The notes: generated by a model from the letters alone, not told the origin. A DNA stretch of 64,000 nt from Dyella jiangningensis (GCA_000632805.1 CP007444.1:4390772-4454771), one strand, 5' to 3'. Counted from the stretch's first letter, positions 33,064 through 44,423 are shown. A program made the numbers and translations.

Positions 33064-34764
33064 TCAGGCCGCCTTGGCCTTCTCGTCCGCGCGCTCCACG
33101 CTACGCGTGATCAACCACTGCTGCGCCAGGCTGGTGATGCCGTTGACCACCCAGTACAGCACCAGGCCCGCCGGGAAGAACAGGAACATGAAGCCGAACA
33201 CCACCGGCATCACCTTCATCATCTTCTGCTGTGCCGGATCCATGCCCGCGGCGGAAGGCGACAGCCACTGCGTGGCCAGCATCACCAGGATGTAGATCAC
33301 CGGCAGCACGAAGAACGGATCGGGCGCGGAAAGATCGTGGATCCAGCCGAAGAACGGCGAGTGGCGGAGCTCCACGCTTTCCATCAGCACGCGGTACAGG
33401 CCGAAGAACACCGGCATCGTGATGAGCACCGGCAGGCAGCCCGACATCGGGTTGACCTTCTCCTTCTTGTACAGCTCCATCATGGCCTGCTGCATCTTCA
33501 TCTTGTCGTCGCCGTAACGCTCCTTGAGAGCAGTCACGCGCGGCTGCAGCTTGCGCATCTTGGCGCCGGAACGGAACTGCGCGGCGGTCAGCTTCCACAG
33601 CGCGGCCTTCAGCAGCAGCACCAGGAGGATGATGGCGACGCCCCAGTTGCCGCTGATCGAGTGCAGCTGGGAAAGCAGCCAATGCAGCGGCTGCGCCACC
33701 ACGGTCAGCCAGCCGTAGTTGGTGGTGAGGTCGAGGCCCGGCGCCACGGTGTCGAGCGTGCCCTGCAGCTTCGGACCCACGTAGAGACGCGACGCGGTGG
33801 CCACGCTCTGGCCCGGCGCCACGCTGAGTGACGGGCCGACCGAGCGGATCAGGTACACCGGCTGAGCCGTATCCGCATTGATCACGCTGGTGCTGTAGGT
33901 GTTGGCGTCCTGCGCCGCCGGAATCCAGGCGACGAAGAAGTAGTGCTGCAGCATCGAGGCCCAGCCACCGGTAATCGCATGGTTCAGCGGCTTCTTGGCG
34001 AAGTCGGCGAAGGGCAGGGTGGTCATCTTCTCTTCGGGGCTGTACCACGCCGCGCCGTAGAAGCTGTGCGAGGACGGGTCGCTGAAGTTCTGCCACCAGC
34101 TCTTCTGTTGCACCGGGGCCACGCGCTGCAGCTGCTCGTAGGCGTTGCCCTGCCACGCGGTGCTGCCGCCGTTCTCGATCTTCTGGTCGAGGGTGACCAC
34201 ATAGCTGCCGCGCTTGAGCGCATAGGTCTTGGTGACCTTCAGGCCTGCGGCGTCGCTCCAGGTGAGGTCGACCTTGAGTTCGTCCTGGCCCTGCGCCAGC
34301 GCATAACTGGTCTGCGCCGCCTGGAACACGGCGCGGTGATCGGGCGCCGCGCCCTGGTTGCTCACCAGGCCGCTCTGCGCCACGAAGTACTGCGAACGCT
34401 CGTCATCGAGCAGGCGCACCGGTGCGGGGTCCGGATCCTTCTTGGTGCGTGGCACCGCCGGATAGTTGAGCAATTCCGAACGCACCACGGTTCCGCCGCG
34501 GGTATCCACGGTGAGGCGCAGCACGTCGGTGCTGATGGTGACGAGTTGCGCGGACGCTTCCGTGGTGGTGCCCGGCACGGCCGCCGGCGAGGCGGGCGTG
34601 TTCGCCGTGGCACCCGGCACGCTGCTGTCGGTCGGCGTCGCCACGGTGGACGACGAGGCGACCGCAGGCTGCGGGTGCGAGCCGTAATCCTTGTCCCAGG
34701 CCATGTACAGCAGATAGGCCACGGCCATCAGGGCGAAGAGGAGGAACGTACGCGTTTGATTCAT
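33064..34764 (-). CDS. yidC: Membrane protein insertase YidC
   Basis: A 566-residue protein starting MNQTRTFLLFALMAVAYLLY with the first membrane helix. A periplasmic beta domain follows (residues about 60-340), and then the conserved insertase core (VTALKERYGDDKMKMQQAMM, YKKEKVNPMSGCLPVLITMP, LYWVVNG). It inserts and folds inner-membrane proteins, alone or with SecYEG. It lies 58 bases behind rnpA. The short yidD gene that many bacteria have between rnpA and yidC is not present in that gap. Confidence 0.97.
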   Translation of the reverse strand: MNQTRTFLLFALMAVAYLLYMAWDKDYGSHPQPAVASSSTVATPTDSSVPGATANTPASPAAVPGTTTEASAQLVTISTDVLRLTVDTRGGTVVRSELLNYPAVPRTKKDPDPAPVRLLDDERSQYFVAQSGLVSNQGAAPDHRAVFQAAQTSYALAQGQDELKVDLTWSDAAGLKVTKTYALKRGSYVVTLDQKIENGGSTAWQGNAYEQLQRVAPVQQKSWWQNFSDPSSHSFYGAAWYSPEEKMTTLPFADFAKKPLNHAITGGWASMLQHYFFVAWIPAAQDANTYSTSVINADTAQPVYLIRSVGPSLSVAPGQSVATASRLYVGPKLQGTLDTVAPGLDLTTNYGWLTVVAQPLHWLLSQLHSISGNWGVAIILLVLLLKAALWKLTAAQFRSGAKMRKLQPRVTALKERYGDDKMKMQQAMMELYKKEKVNPMSGCLPVLITMPVFFGLYRVLMESVELRHSPFFGWIHDLSAPDPFFVLPVIYILVMLATQWLSPSAAGMDPAQQKMMKVMPVVFGFMFLFFPAGLVLYWVVNGITSLAQQWLITRSVERADEKAKAA

Positions 34765-34822
34765 CGCGGAGCAGATCCGGTGCATGCCGCGCCAACGGGC
34801 CGCGGAAGAGGGTGGATAAAGG

Positions 34823-35221
34823 TCAACGCACGATTGTGCCGGCCGCATCGCCCGGCTTCAATGTGGCCTCGAGCTTCACGGAGCGCAGCTTCTTCCAGAG
34901 CAGGTGCAGTTCGTCGAGCAGCTCCGGGCCCGGCAGGCTCACGGCCTGCTCGCGCGCCATCACCATGAGGTCGATGGGCGGAAGCTCAAGGCGGTGGCGC
35001 CGGAAGGATTCGCGCACGAGGCGCTTGATGCGGTTGCGATCGACCGCGCGCTTGGACACGCGCTTGGAAATGGCCAGGCCCAGACGCGGGTGGTCCAGAT
35101 CATTCGGACGATAGCGCACAGAAAAACAGCGGCCGCCGAAGCGACCGCTGGCATGACGCAGAGCAGCGAAATCACCGGCGCGGCGAAGCCGCGCGTCGCG
35201 CGGCAGGCCGGCGGCACGCAT
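34823..35221 (-). CDS. rnpA: Ribonuclease P protein component
   Basis: A 132-residue basic protein with the family signature RAVDRNRIKRLVRESFR and the preceding RLGLAISKRVSKRA. It binds the RNase P RNA and helps it cut the 5' leader from precursor tRNAs. Its start is 14 bases from the rpmH stop, the usual rpmH-rnpA operon. Length is slightly above the common 115-125 residues. Confidence 0.95.
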   Translation of the reverse strand: MRAAGLPRDARLRRAGDFAALRHASGRFGGRCFSVRYRPNDLDHPRLGLAISKRVSKRAVDRNRIKRLVRESFRRHRLELPPIDLMVMAREQAVSLPGPELLDELHLLWKKLRSVKLEATLKPGDAAGTIVR

Positions 35222-35235
35222 GGTGAGCGCGCCGC

Positions 35236-35373
35236 TTACGGGATCAGGCGCTTGCGGCCCTTGGCGCGACGTGCGTTCAGGACCTTACGGCCATCGGCAG
35301 TCGCCATGCGGGCGCGGAAGCCGTGGGTACGGGCGCGCTTGAGCTTGCTGGGTTGGAACGTACGCTTCGACAT
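35236..35373 (-). CDS. rpmH: 50S ribosomal protein L34
   Basis: A 45-residue basic protein, [19 protein letters not shown], then [11 protein letters not shown] and KGRKRLIP. Sequence and length are typical of L34. It is the first gene of the leftward rpmH-rnpA-yidC operon and is divergent from dnaA, with 213 bases between. It is below the usual length cut-off for gene listing but the match is unambiguous. Confidence 0.97.
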   Translation of the reverse strand: MSKRTFQPSKLKRARTHGFRARMATADGRKVLNARRAKGRKRLIP

Positions 35374-35480
35374 GGCCCTGTCCGAAGTTAAAGTGATAAA
35401 AAGGTTGGAGATTATGCGGGCTTACGACGGGCCCTGTCAAATCTCTGCCAAAAGGGATTGACAGAACCCTGTTCGCTTCC

Positions 35481-35501
35481 TGTGGATATCCATGTGGATA
35501 T
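35481..35501 (+). promoter_or_regulatory. Two DnaA-box-like direct repeats upstream of dnaA
   Basis: TGTGGATATCC occurs twice in direct repeat, at 35481 and 35493, 12 bases apart. Each differs from the DnaA box TGTGGATAA at one base. They lie about 86-106 bases before the dnaA start, in the rpmH-dnaA control region, and suit autoregulation of dnaA. Confidence 0.6.
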
Positions 35502-35586
35502 CCCTGCCATGAAGGAGGGTTCGTGCTGCTAGACTTGCCGGTCCACCCCGCGCGAAAGCGCTCCTTCCAGTGGTTGAAAAGTATCC

Positions 35587-36942
35587 ATGAGTGACCTGTG
35601 GCGGCGCTGTCTCGAGCGTCTCGAGGGCGAATTGAACGCCGAAGACCTGCACACCTGGCTGATGCCGCTGCAGGCGCGCGACGACACCCATGGCTTGCTC
35701 CTGTTTGCTCCCAATCCGTACACCCTGGACACGGTGCGCGACCGTTACCTGGCCCGCATCGAGACGGTGATCAGCCAGCTGACCGGTCATGACCTGACCG
35801 TCAAGCTGGAAGTCGGCTCCAGTTCGCCCCGCGCCACCGCCAGTGGCAAGGCCCCGTCCGCGCAGCCCAAGGCGGCGCCGGCACCTGCGCCAGCGGTGGC
35901 CGAACCGGTCGCGCCCAGCTTTACCCACAACCTGGACCCGCACTACACCTTCGAAACCTTCGTCGAGGGCAAGTCCAACCAGCTGGGCAAGGCGGCGGCG
36001 ATGCAGGTGGCGATGAATCCGGGTCGCGCCTACAACCCGCTGCTGCTGTATGGCGGCACGGGCCTCGGCAAGACGCACTTGATGCACGCCACGGGCAACC
36101 TGATGCGCGAGCGCAATCCGGACTTCAAGGTGCTGTACCTGCGCTCCGAGCAGTTCGTCGGCTCGATGATCGAGGCGCTGCGCACCAAGAGCATGGACGA
36201 GTTCAAGCGTCGTTTCCGCTCGGTGGATGCACTGCTGATCGATGACATCCAGTTCTTCGCCGGCAAGGACACCACGCAGGAAGAGTTCTTCCACACCTTC
36301 AACGCGCTGTTCGAGTCCAAGCAGCAGATCATCCTCACCTGCGACCGCTATCCGAAGGAAGTGGACAAGCTCGAGCCGCGCCTGAAGTCGCGCCTGGGTT
36401 GGGGCCTGTCGGTCGCGATCGAGCCACCGGACTTCGAAACGCGCGCGGCGATCCTGCTGTCCAAGGCGCACGACAAGGGCGTGGCGGTGGGGGAGAACGT
36501 GGCGATGCTGCTGGCCAAGCGCATCCGTTCGAACGTGCGCGACCTCGAGGGCGCGCTCAATACGCTGGCGGCGCGCGCCAACTTCTATGGCAAGCCGATC
36601 ACCATCGATTTCGCGGAAGAGACCTTGCGCGACCTGCTTGCCACGCACGCGCAGGCAGTAACGGTGCCGAACATCCAGAAGACGGTGGCGGACTACTACC
36701 AGGTGCGCCTGCAGGATCTGTTGTCCAAGCGCCGCGTGCGATCACTGGCGCGGCCGCGCCAGTTCGCCATGGCGCTGTCCAAGGAGCTGACGGAGCACAG
36801 CCTGCCGGAGATCGGCGAGGCGTTCGGCGGCCGCGACCACACGACGGTGCTGCACGCCTGCCGCACCATCAAGAAACTTTGCGAGACGGACACACGGATG
36901 CGGCAGGATTGGGAACAGCTCATCCGCATCCTTACCGGCTAA
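35587..36942 (+). CDS. dnaA: Chromosomal replication initiator DnaA
   Basis: A 451-residue protein of normal length. Domain I begins [20 protein letters not shown]; a Pro/Ala-rich domain II follows; the AAA+ domain has Walker [14 protein letters not shown] and Walker [13 protein letters not shown]; domain IV has the DNA-binding signature [15 protein letters not shown]. It binds DnaA boxes and opens the origin. Boxes lie on both sides of the gene (35481 region and the dnaA-dnaN gap). Confidence 0.98.
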   Translation: MSDLWRRCLERLEGELNAEDLHTWLMPLQARDDTHGLLLFAPNPYTLDTVRDRYLARIETVISQLTGHDLTVKLEVGSSSPRATASGKAPSAQPKAAPAPAPAVAEPVAPSFTHNLDPHYTFETFVEGKSNQLGKAAAMQVAMNPGRAYNPLLLYGGTGLGKTHLMHATGNLMRERNPDFKVLYLRSEQFVGSMIEALRTKSMDEFKRRFRSVDALLIDDIQFFAGKDTTQEEFFHTFNALFESKQQIILTCDRYPKEVDKLEPRLKSRLGWGLSVAIEPPDFETRAAILLSKAHDKGVAVGENVAMLLAKRIRSNVRDLEGALNTLAARANFYGKPITIDFAEETLRDLLATHAQAVTVPNIQKTVADYYQVRLQDLLSKRRVRSLARPRQFAMALSKELTEHSLPEIGEAFGGRDHTTVLHACRTIKKLCETDTRMRQDWEQLIRILTG

Positions 36943-36989
36943 GCGGAAGGCGGTTGTGCACTAATCGCTTGAAAAGTGGCGTGGCAACC

Positions 36990-36998
36990 TGTGGATAA
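36990..36998 (+). promoter_or_regulatory. DnaA box
   Basis: TGTGGATAA, a perfect consensus match in the dnaA-dnaN gap. Confidence 0.8.
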
Positions 36999-37023
36999 TA
37001 GGTGGACGATTTGGCCCGGAAAG

Positions 37024-37032
37024 TTATCCACA
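37024..37032 (+). promoter_or_regulatory. DnaA box
   Basis: TTATCCACA, a perfect consensus match in the opposite orientation to the box at 36990. Confidence 0.8.
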
Positions 37033-37118
37033 TTCGGCCCACAATCATCCAACGCTTTGGAACACAACCCAAGAATCGCGCAATCATTTGATTCTTAAGT
37101 ATTTTTTGGTTTTCAAAG

Positions 37119-37127
37119 TTATCCACG
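37119..37127 (+). promoter_or_regulatory. DnaA box (one mismatch)
   Basis: TTATCCACG differs from consensus only at the last base. It lies within the AT-rich stretch. Confidence 0.65.
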
Positions 37128-37191
37128 CCGCCTACCACCACTACAGAACTTCTTTTAAAAACAGAAAAGCAGGTTTAGGGGAAGCGCATAC

Positions 37192-38292
37192 ATGCAATTC
37201 AGCATTCAACGAGAAGCTCTGCTTAAGCCCTTGCAGCAGGTCGTGGGCGTGGTCGAACGCCGCCAGACACTGCCCGTGCTCGCCAACCTGCTGGTAAAGG
37301 TCGCCGACGGCAAAGTGTCGATGACCGGTACCGACCTGGAAGTCGAAATGGTCGCCACCACCGCTGCCGACAAATTGGCCGATGGTGAGATCACGATCCC
37401 GGCGCGAAAGCTGTTCGACATCGTGCGAGCACTCCCGGACGGCGCGCAGATCGATCTGAAGCTCAATGGCGACCGCATTGCACTAAACGCTGGCCGCAGC
37501 CGCTTCACGCTGGCGACGCTGCCCGCAACCGAATTTCCGACCATCGATGAAATCGAACTGGTCGAGCGGGTTTCGCTGCCGGAAGAAGTGCTGCGCGACC
37601 TGATGGAACGCACCGCCTTCGCCATGGCGAATCAGGACGTGCGCTATTACTTGAACGGCATGCTGCTGGATCTTCAGGAGCACACGCTTCGCTGCGTCGC
37701 GACCGACGGCCACCGTCTGGCGCTCAAGGAAACGAAGCTGGACAGCAAGGTCGCCGCGCGTCGCCAGATCATCATTCCGCGCAAGGGCGTGAACGAGTTG
37801 ATCGGTTTGTTCGAGACGGGCGACGGCCAGGTCGAACTGGAATTCGGCCGTAACCACCTGCGCGTCCGCCGTGGCGACGTGGTGTTTACGTCGAAGCTGA
37901 TCGACGGTCGTTTTCCGGATTACGAGGCGGTGATCCCGCTGGGCGCCGACAAGCATGCGTCGCTCGATCGCGAAGTGCTGCGTGGCGCATTGCAGCGCGC
38001 GGCCATTCTTTCCAACGAGAAGTACCGCGGCGTAAAGCTCGAACTGTCGCCGGGCAAGCTGCGCATCGTGGCCCACAACCCGGAGCAGGAAGAGGCCGTG
38101 GAAGAGGTCGAGGCCGAAACCGTGGTCTCCGATCTCGCCGTGGGCTTCAACGTGGGCTATCTGCTCGATGCGCTGGGCGCATTGCGTGGTGAGCGCGCCC
38201 GCCTGAACCTGCGCGACGCGCAGTCCAGCTGTCTTGTGCAGGAAGACGACAGCGACCAGGCGCGCCACGTGATCATGCCGCTGCGCCTCTGA
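37192..38292 (+). CDS. dnaN: DNA polymerase III beta sliding clamp
   Basis: A 366-residue protein, exactly the family length, starting MQFSIQREALLKPLQQVVGV and ending HVIMPLRL. The repeated clamp fold and DGRFPDYEAVIPLGADK are typical. The dimer rings DNA and tethers polymerase III and many repair factors. AGGGGA lies nine bases before the start. It follows the origin gap, with recF 94 bases downstream. Confidence 0.98.
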   Translation: MQFSIQREALLKPLQQVVGVVERRQTLPVLANLLVKVADGKVSMTGTDLEVEMVATTAADKLADGEITIPARKLFDIVRALPDGAQIDLKLNGDRIALNAGRSRFTLATLPATEFPTIDEIELVERVSLPEEVLRDLMERTAFAMANQDVRYYLNGMLLDLQEHTLRCVATDGHRLALKETKLDSKVAARRQIIIPRKGVNELIGLFETGDGQVELEFGRNHLRVRRGDVVFTSKLIDGRFPDYEAVIPLGADKHASLDREVLRGALQRAAILSNEKYRGVKLELSPGKLRIVAHNPEQEEAVEEVEAETVVSDLAVGFNVGYLLDALGALRGERARLNLRDAQSSCLVQEDDSDQARHVIMPLRL

Positions 38293-38386
38293 TGCTGGAC
38301 AAGCGTTTGCCGGAACAGGGCACGCTGCATGGGAACGCCGGGGTCGTCGCAAGACGCTCCGGCGTTCTTGCTTCGAGGGCCCGGTA

Positions 38387-39466
38387 ATGCGGTTGGAAAG
38401 CCTGCGTATCCAGGGTTTGCGCTGCCTGGCTGATGTGACCGTGCCGTTGTCGCCCGGGGTAACGGTGTTTGCCGGGCCCAACGGCGCCGGTAAGACCAGC
38501 GTGCTCGAAGCAGCCTTTCTTCTTTCCCACGCGCGTTCGTTTCGGGCAGGGGCCAAGGAAGCCTTGCTTCAACGCGGTGCCAGCCAGCTTTCGGTGTTTG
38601 CTCAACTGCGGCACGACGATGGCCAGATCCGGCGGTTGGGACTGGGTCGGCAGGGTGTTCGATGGGAAGCGCGCATCGACGGGCAGGCCGCCACGCTCAG
38701 CGACCTGGTCGGGGAGTGCGCCGTGGTCTGTTTCGAGCCCGGATCGCACGCCCTCATCGCTGGCGGAGCAGAAGAACGCCGTCGTTACCTCGATTGGGGA
38801 GTGTTCCACGTGGAACACGAGTTCTTTCTGGCTTGGCGCCGCTACCAGCGAGCTCTCAAGCAGCGCAACAGCCTGCTTCGTGCGACAGGGCCCGTTTCCG
38901 ATGCCTTGTTCCTGCCGTGGGAGGCGGAATTGGCCTCTGCGGCTGCGGTGATTGACCGCCAGCGTCGGGTTTATCTGGAGGCCCTGCGCCCCCATATAGA
39001 ACAGGCGATGGAGGCACTGCTGCCCGAACTGGGCTGTGTCGAGCTTCGCTACAAGCGTGGCTGGGCCGAGGATGCTGACCTTGAGGAACTGCTCGCGTCA
39101 CAACGGGGCAGGGATCTGGCCCGCGGGCACACCACGCAGGGTTCGCATCGCGCCGATTGGTCTGTGGTTTTCGAGCATGCGCCGCAACGCGAGCATCTAT
39201 CCCGAGGACAGGAGAAGTTGACCGCCCTCGGTTGTGTCCTCTCCCAGGCGGACCTTTACGCCGAACGGAAGGGTGAGTGGCCTGTCGTGTGCCTGGACGA
39301 TCTGGCGTCCGAGCTCGACAAGCCGCACCAGGCCGCCGTGGTGGCTCGGTTGAAGGGCGCGGGCGCCCAGGTACTGGTGACCGGAACCGAGGTCCCGGAA
39401 GCGCTGCAGGACGCCTCGACATGCGTGTTCCACGTGGAACAAGGCACCCTCAACCCCCTGCTATAA
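38387..39466 (+). CDS. recF: DNA replication and repair protein RecF
   Basis: A 359-residue SMC-like ATPase with Walker A GPNGAGKTS (Gly30-Thr37), signature SRGQEKLTALG, and Walker B VVCLDDLASELD. It helps load RecA at single-strand gaps. Unusually, two perfect 16-base parS palindromes lie within the coding sequence and both are read as the peptide FHVE (residues about 141-144 and 349-352). The gene is standard in length and otherwise normal. Confidence 0.97.
   Translation: MRLESLRIQGLRCLADVTVPLSPGVTVFAGPNGAGKTSVLEAAFLLSHARSFRAGAKEALLQRGASQLSVFAQLRHDDGQIRRLGLGRQGVRWEARIDGQAATLSDLVGECAVVCFEPGSHALIAGGAEERRRYLDWGVFHVEHEFFLAWRRYQRALKQRNSLLRATGPVSDALFLPWEAELASAAAVIDRQRRVYLEALRPHIEQAMEALLPELGCVELRYKRGWAEDADLEELLASQRGRDLARGHTTQGSHRADWSVVFEHAPQREHLSRGQEKLTALGCVLSQADLYAERKGEWPVVCLDDLASELDKPHQAAVVARLKGAGAQVLVTGTEVPEALQDASTCVFHVEQGTLNPLL
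38802..38817. promoter_or_regulatory. parS: parS site (ParB-binding palindrome) inside recF
   Basis: TGTTCCACGTGGAACA is a perfect palindrome, extended to 18 bases by flanking G and C (38801-38818). It equals the ParB-binding parS sequence known from many proteobacteria, about 1.6 kb from the origin. Confidence 0.85.
39426..39441. promoter_or_regulatory. parS: Second parS site near the 3' end of recF
   Basis: TGTTCCACGTGGAACA again, identical to the site at 38802, 624 bases away. It is 25 bases before the recF stop codon. Confidence 0.85.
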
Positions 39467-41959
<2,493 letters not shown>

Positions 41960-41967
41960 TGCAACCG

Positions 41968-42015
41968 GCCGGTGTTGGCAGTCGTCGTGCGACGGCTGTC
42001 ACACCGGCTTCTTTA
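41968..42015 (+). terminator. Terminator after gyrB
   Basis: GCCGGTGT (41968-41975) pairs with ACACCGGC (42001-42008), with an inner stem CAGTCGTC/GACGGCTG and then TTCTTTAT. The long stem and following T-rich run suit an intrinsic terminator. Confidence 0.75.
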
Positions 42016-42023
42016 TCCCGCGT

Positions 42024-42043
42024 TGTACTAACGCATTAGTACA
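42024..42043. promoter_or_regulatory. Palindromic operator candidate TGTACTAA-CGCA-TTAGTACA
   Basis: A perfect 8-base inverted repeat with a 4-base spacer, about 230 bases upstream of the TPR gene start. The spacing GTACTA-N6-TAGTAC resembles TrpR operators but lacks their CTAG core. The binding protein is unknown. Confidence 0.5.
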
Positions 42044-42273
42044 TTAACGTACGCCAGCATACGGACTAACTGACGGTTTTCCAGGGCAAAAAGTCACGGC
42101 TTACGGGGTTTGCCGGCTTGAAAATCAGAACCAGTCGCCAGCGTATGGTTCAACTTATTGATTCTTAACAATCTTTGTTGTGGCGTTGCGACTTGTTATC
42201 TGCCGCCGAGTCAGGTTACGCTCAGCGATCCCCCGCGTCGTTGGCGCGTGAAAACCTTACACCGAGGACTGCC

Positions 42274-43563
42274 ATGAAGCGTGTTCCCCTGATCAAGTTG
42301 CTTGCCGGTACGGCGCTGGCCCTGGCCGTGGTGAGCACCCCGGTCATTGCGGGCAGCAGCTCTTCCAAGGAAAAGAAGGAAGCGCTGTATCCGAACGCCA
42401 CCCGCGCGGAACCCAAGCTGGATCTGTCGAGCGAGAAGGACCAGAAGGCCATCAACGAAGGCCTCGACGCAGTCAACAACCAGGACAAGGAAAAGGCGAT
42501 CCAGATCCTCCAGCCGATCGCCGACGGCAGCAAGAGCAAGTACGCCCAGGCGCTCGCCCTGCAGGGCCTGGCCAGCGTCCACTACAACGACGGCGACGTG
42601 AAGGGCGCCATCGACCTGCTCAAGCGTGCCCTCGACAACGGCGTCATGCCGAACGACACCTATTTCCAGCTGCAGTACATGCTCGCCCAGTTCTACCTGG
42701 CCGATGAGCAGTACCAGCTCGCTCTCGACACGATCGCCAAGTGGCGCGCCGACGGCAAGAAGGAAACCGCCGACTCGTACGCGCTCGAAGGCAATGCCTA
42801 CTACCGCCTCGAGAAGTACCCGCAAGCGATTGCCGCCATCAAGAAGGCGCAGTCGATGACCGACAAGCCGAACGACAGCTGGAACCAGATCCTCATGGCC
42901 AGCTACTCCGAATCCGGCCAGGGCGACCAGGCCGCCCAGGTGGCGCAGCAGCAGCTGGCCGCCAACCCGAACGATCCCAATGCGCTGAACAACGCCGTCG
43001 CCGTGCTGATGCAGGCCCAGAAGTATCCCGAAGCGATCACGCTGATGGAAAAGGCCAAGGCCAGCGGGCAGCTGAAGAGCGAGAAGGACTACGTCAATCT
43101 CGCCAAGCTCTACCTGATCACCGGCCAGAACGGTGACGACCAGAAGGGACAGGCGACCAAGGCCGCCGCCACCCTGCAGGAAGGCCTGAGCAAGGGCGTG
43201 GTGACCCAGACCGCCGAGAACTACGAGCTGCTGGGTGCGGCCTCCTATATGTCCGACAACACCTCGGCCGCGCTCGCCGCCTACCAGAAGGCGATCCCTC
43301 TGGCGAAGGACGGCGAGGCGAACATCCGCGCCGGCCAGCTGCTCATCCAGGACAACAAGTACAGTGAGGCCAAGGGCCTCATCCAACAGGGCATCGACAA
43401 GGGCGTGCAGCACAAGGGCACTGCTTATATGTTGCTGGCCGAAGCGTGCCGCGGCTTGAAGGACAAGCCGGGTACGATCGCAGCCATGGAGAAAGCGGCG
43501 CAGGATCCAGAAACCTCAGCAAAAGCCAAGGCTTGGCTGAAGTCGCCGACAGTGAGTAAGTAA
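42274..43563 (+). CDS. Periplasmic tetratricopeptide-repeat protein
   Basis: A 429-residue protein with a signal peptide (MKRVPLIKLLAGTALALAVV, cleavage near VIAGS) and at least six TPR-like repeats (for example GDVKGAIDLLKRALDNG, YPQAIAAIKKAQSM, YSEAKGLIQQGIDKG). Such proteins scaffold other proteins. It lies 200 bases before tonB in the same direction, and a TPR gene next to the TonB system suggests a role in TonB-dependent transport, but this is inference. Start 42274 has GAGG eight bases upstream. Confidence 0.85.
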   Translation: MKRVPLIKLLAGTALALAVVSTPVIAGSSSSKEKKEALYPNATRAEPKLDLSSEKDQKAINEGLDAVNNQDKEKAIQILQPIADGSKSKYAQALALQGLASVHYNDGDVKGAIDLLKRALDNGVMPNDTYFQLQYMLAQFYLADEQYQLALDTIAKWRADGKKETADSYALEGNAYYRLEKYPQAIAAIKKAQSMTDKPNDSWNQILMASYSESGQGDQAAQVAQQQLAANPNDPNALNNAVAVLMQAQKYPEAITLMEKAKASGQLKSEKDYVNLAKLYLITGQNGDDQKGQATKAAATLQEGLSKGVVTQTAENYELLGAASYMSDNTSAALAAYQKAIPLAKDGEANIRAGQLLIQDNKYSEAKGLIQQGIDKGVQHKGTAYMLLAEACRGLKDKPGTIAAMEKAAQDPETSAKAKAWLKSPTVSK

Positions 43564-43763
43564 GGCACGGGTGTAGCCATTGAGAGGCGGATAGACGTCC
43601 ATTTGCCCGCCTCACAAGTGCTATACAAATGCCATGTGCTGTTGTACCGTTGAAACCTTTCCGTGCTCTCGTCCAGTGGCAAATGTCATCCCTTTTTGGA
43701 TCGATATTGCCACCGGATGCCGTGACCACGGCTCACCGATTGATTAGCTCCAGATAGTGACAG

Positions 43764-44423
43764 ATGGCCTCAAGTAACGAAGCAACCGGCCAAGGGCCGT
43801 TCAATTGGAGGCGTACCTGGGCGCTGGCCGTAGCCATTGCGCTGCATGCGTTCGCATTCCTGTTGCTGGTGGCGCCTATGGCACCGCCGAAGCAGGTGCA
43901 GAAGGAAAAGGAACGCACCGTCCAGGTGAACTTCATCGAGCCACCGCCGCCGCCGCCGCCCCCGCCGCCGCCGCCGCCGGAGCCGCCGAAGCAGCCGCCG
44001 CCGAAGATCATCCAGCAGGTCAAGCCGCCGCCGACACCGCCGCCGCCGGCTCCGCCGCCGGCCGTTGAGGAAGCGTCCACCAACGCTATCCCGGCGCCGC
44101 CGCCTGCTCCGCCTGCTCCTCCGGCTCCGCCGGCGGACATCACGGCCAGTCAGGACATCAGCTACAACAGCCGTATTCAGCCCAAGTATCCGCCGCAGGC
44201 CATTCGCCAGCGTCACGAGGGCACGGTTACGCTGATGATCTTGGTCGGCGTGGACGGTGCGCCCAAGGACATCAAGGTGGAAACGTCCAGCGGTTATCGC
44301 GAGCTGGATCAGGCCGCGATTGAAACGGCACGCAAGTGGCGCTTCAATCCGAACATCAGGAACGGACAGAAGACGGAAGGCTTTGTTCGCGTCCCGGTTA
44401 ACTTTAATCTCAATCAGCTGTAA
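43764..44423 (+). CDS. tonB: TonB energy-transducing protein
   Basis: A 219-residue protein with a cytoplasmic N-terminus, one membrane helix (residues about 18-40, TWALAVAIALHAFAFLLLVA), a Pro-rich periplasmic linker starting with a run of 13 prolines after FIE, and the C-terminal TonB domain (RIQPKYPPQAIRQRHEGTVT, ending NFNLNQL). It couples the proton motive force, through ExbB-ExbD, to outer-membrane receptors. exbB follows after 49 bases, then two exbD genes. A second TonB-like gene lies at 6341. Confidence 0.95.
   Translation: MASSNEATGQGPFNWRRTWALAVAIALHAFAFLLLVAPMAPPKQVQKEKERTVQVNFIEPPPPPPPPPPPPPEPPKQPPPKIIQQVKPPPTPPPPAPPPAVEEASTNAIPAPPPAPPAPPAPPADITASQDISYNSRIQPKYPPQAIRQRHEGTVTLMILVGVDGAPKDIKVETSSGYRELDQAAIETARKWRFNPNIRNGQKTEGFVRVPVNFNLNQL

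Larger units (their letters stand above)
36943..37191. other. Probable chromosomal replication origin (oriC)
   Basis: The 249-base dnaA-dnaN gap has two perfect DnaA boxes, TGTGGATAA at 36990-36998 and TTATCCACA at 37024-37032, plus TTATCCACG at 37119-37127. The stretch from about 37078 to 37175 is far more AT-rich than anything nearby (ATTTGATTCTTAAGTATTTT, TCTTTTAAAAACAG), fitting a DNA-unwinding region. The dnaA-dnaN gap is the usual origin site in this group, and genes on either side mostly point away from it. Confidence 0.8.
41960..42273. other. 314-base gap between gyrB and the TPR gene
   Basis: It holds the gyrB terminator (41968-42015), a perfect operator-like palindrome (42024-42043), and an AT-rich stretch (about 42145-42205, TTATTGATTCTTAACAATC) that probably contains the promoter of the TPR gene. 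No reading frame of interest is seen. Confidence 0.65.

Noticed and set aside
32743..33831. 362-residue plus-strand frame starting in the duplicated element
   Set aside because: The first part is repeat sequence and the rest is antisense to yidC.
42024..42043. Identification of the palindrome as a TrpR operator
   Set aside because: The spacing fits, but the CTAG core that TrpR needs is CTAA here, and no tryptophan gene is nearby, so only an unnamed operator is reported.
43950..44120. Very GC-rich repeated CCG/GCC tract inside tonB
   Set aside because: It encodes the Pro-rich linker expected of TonB and is not a separate repeat element.
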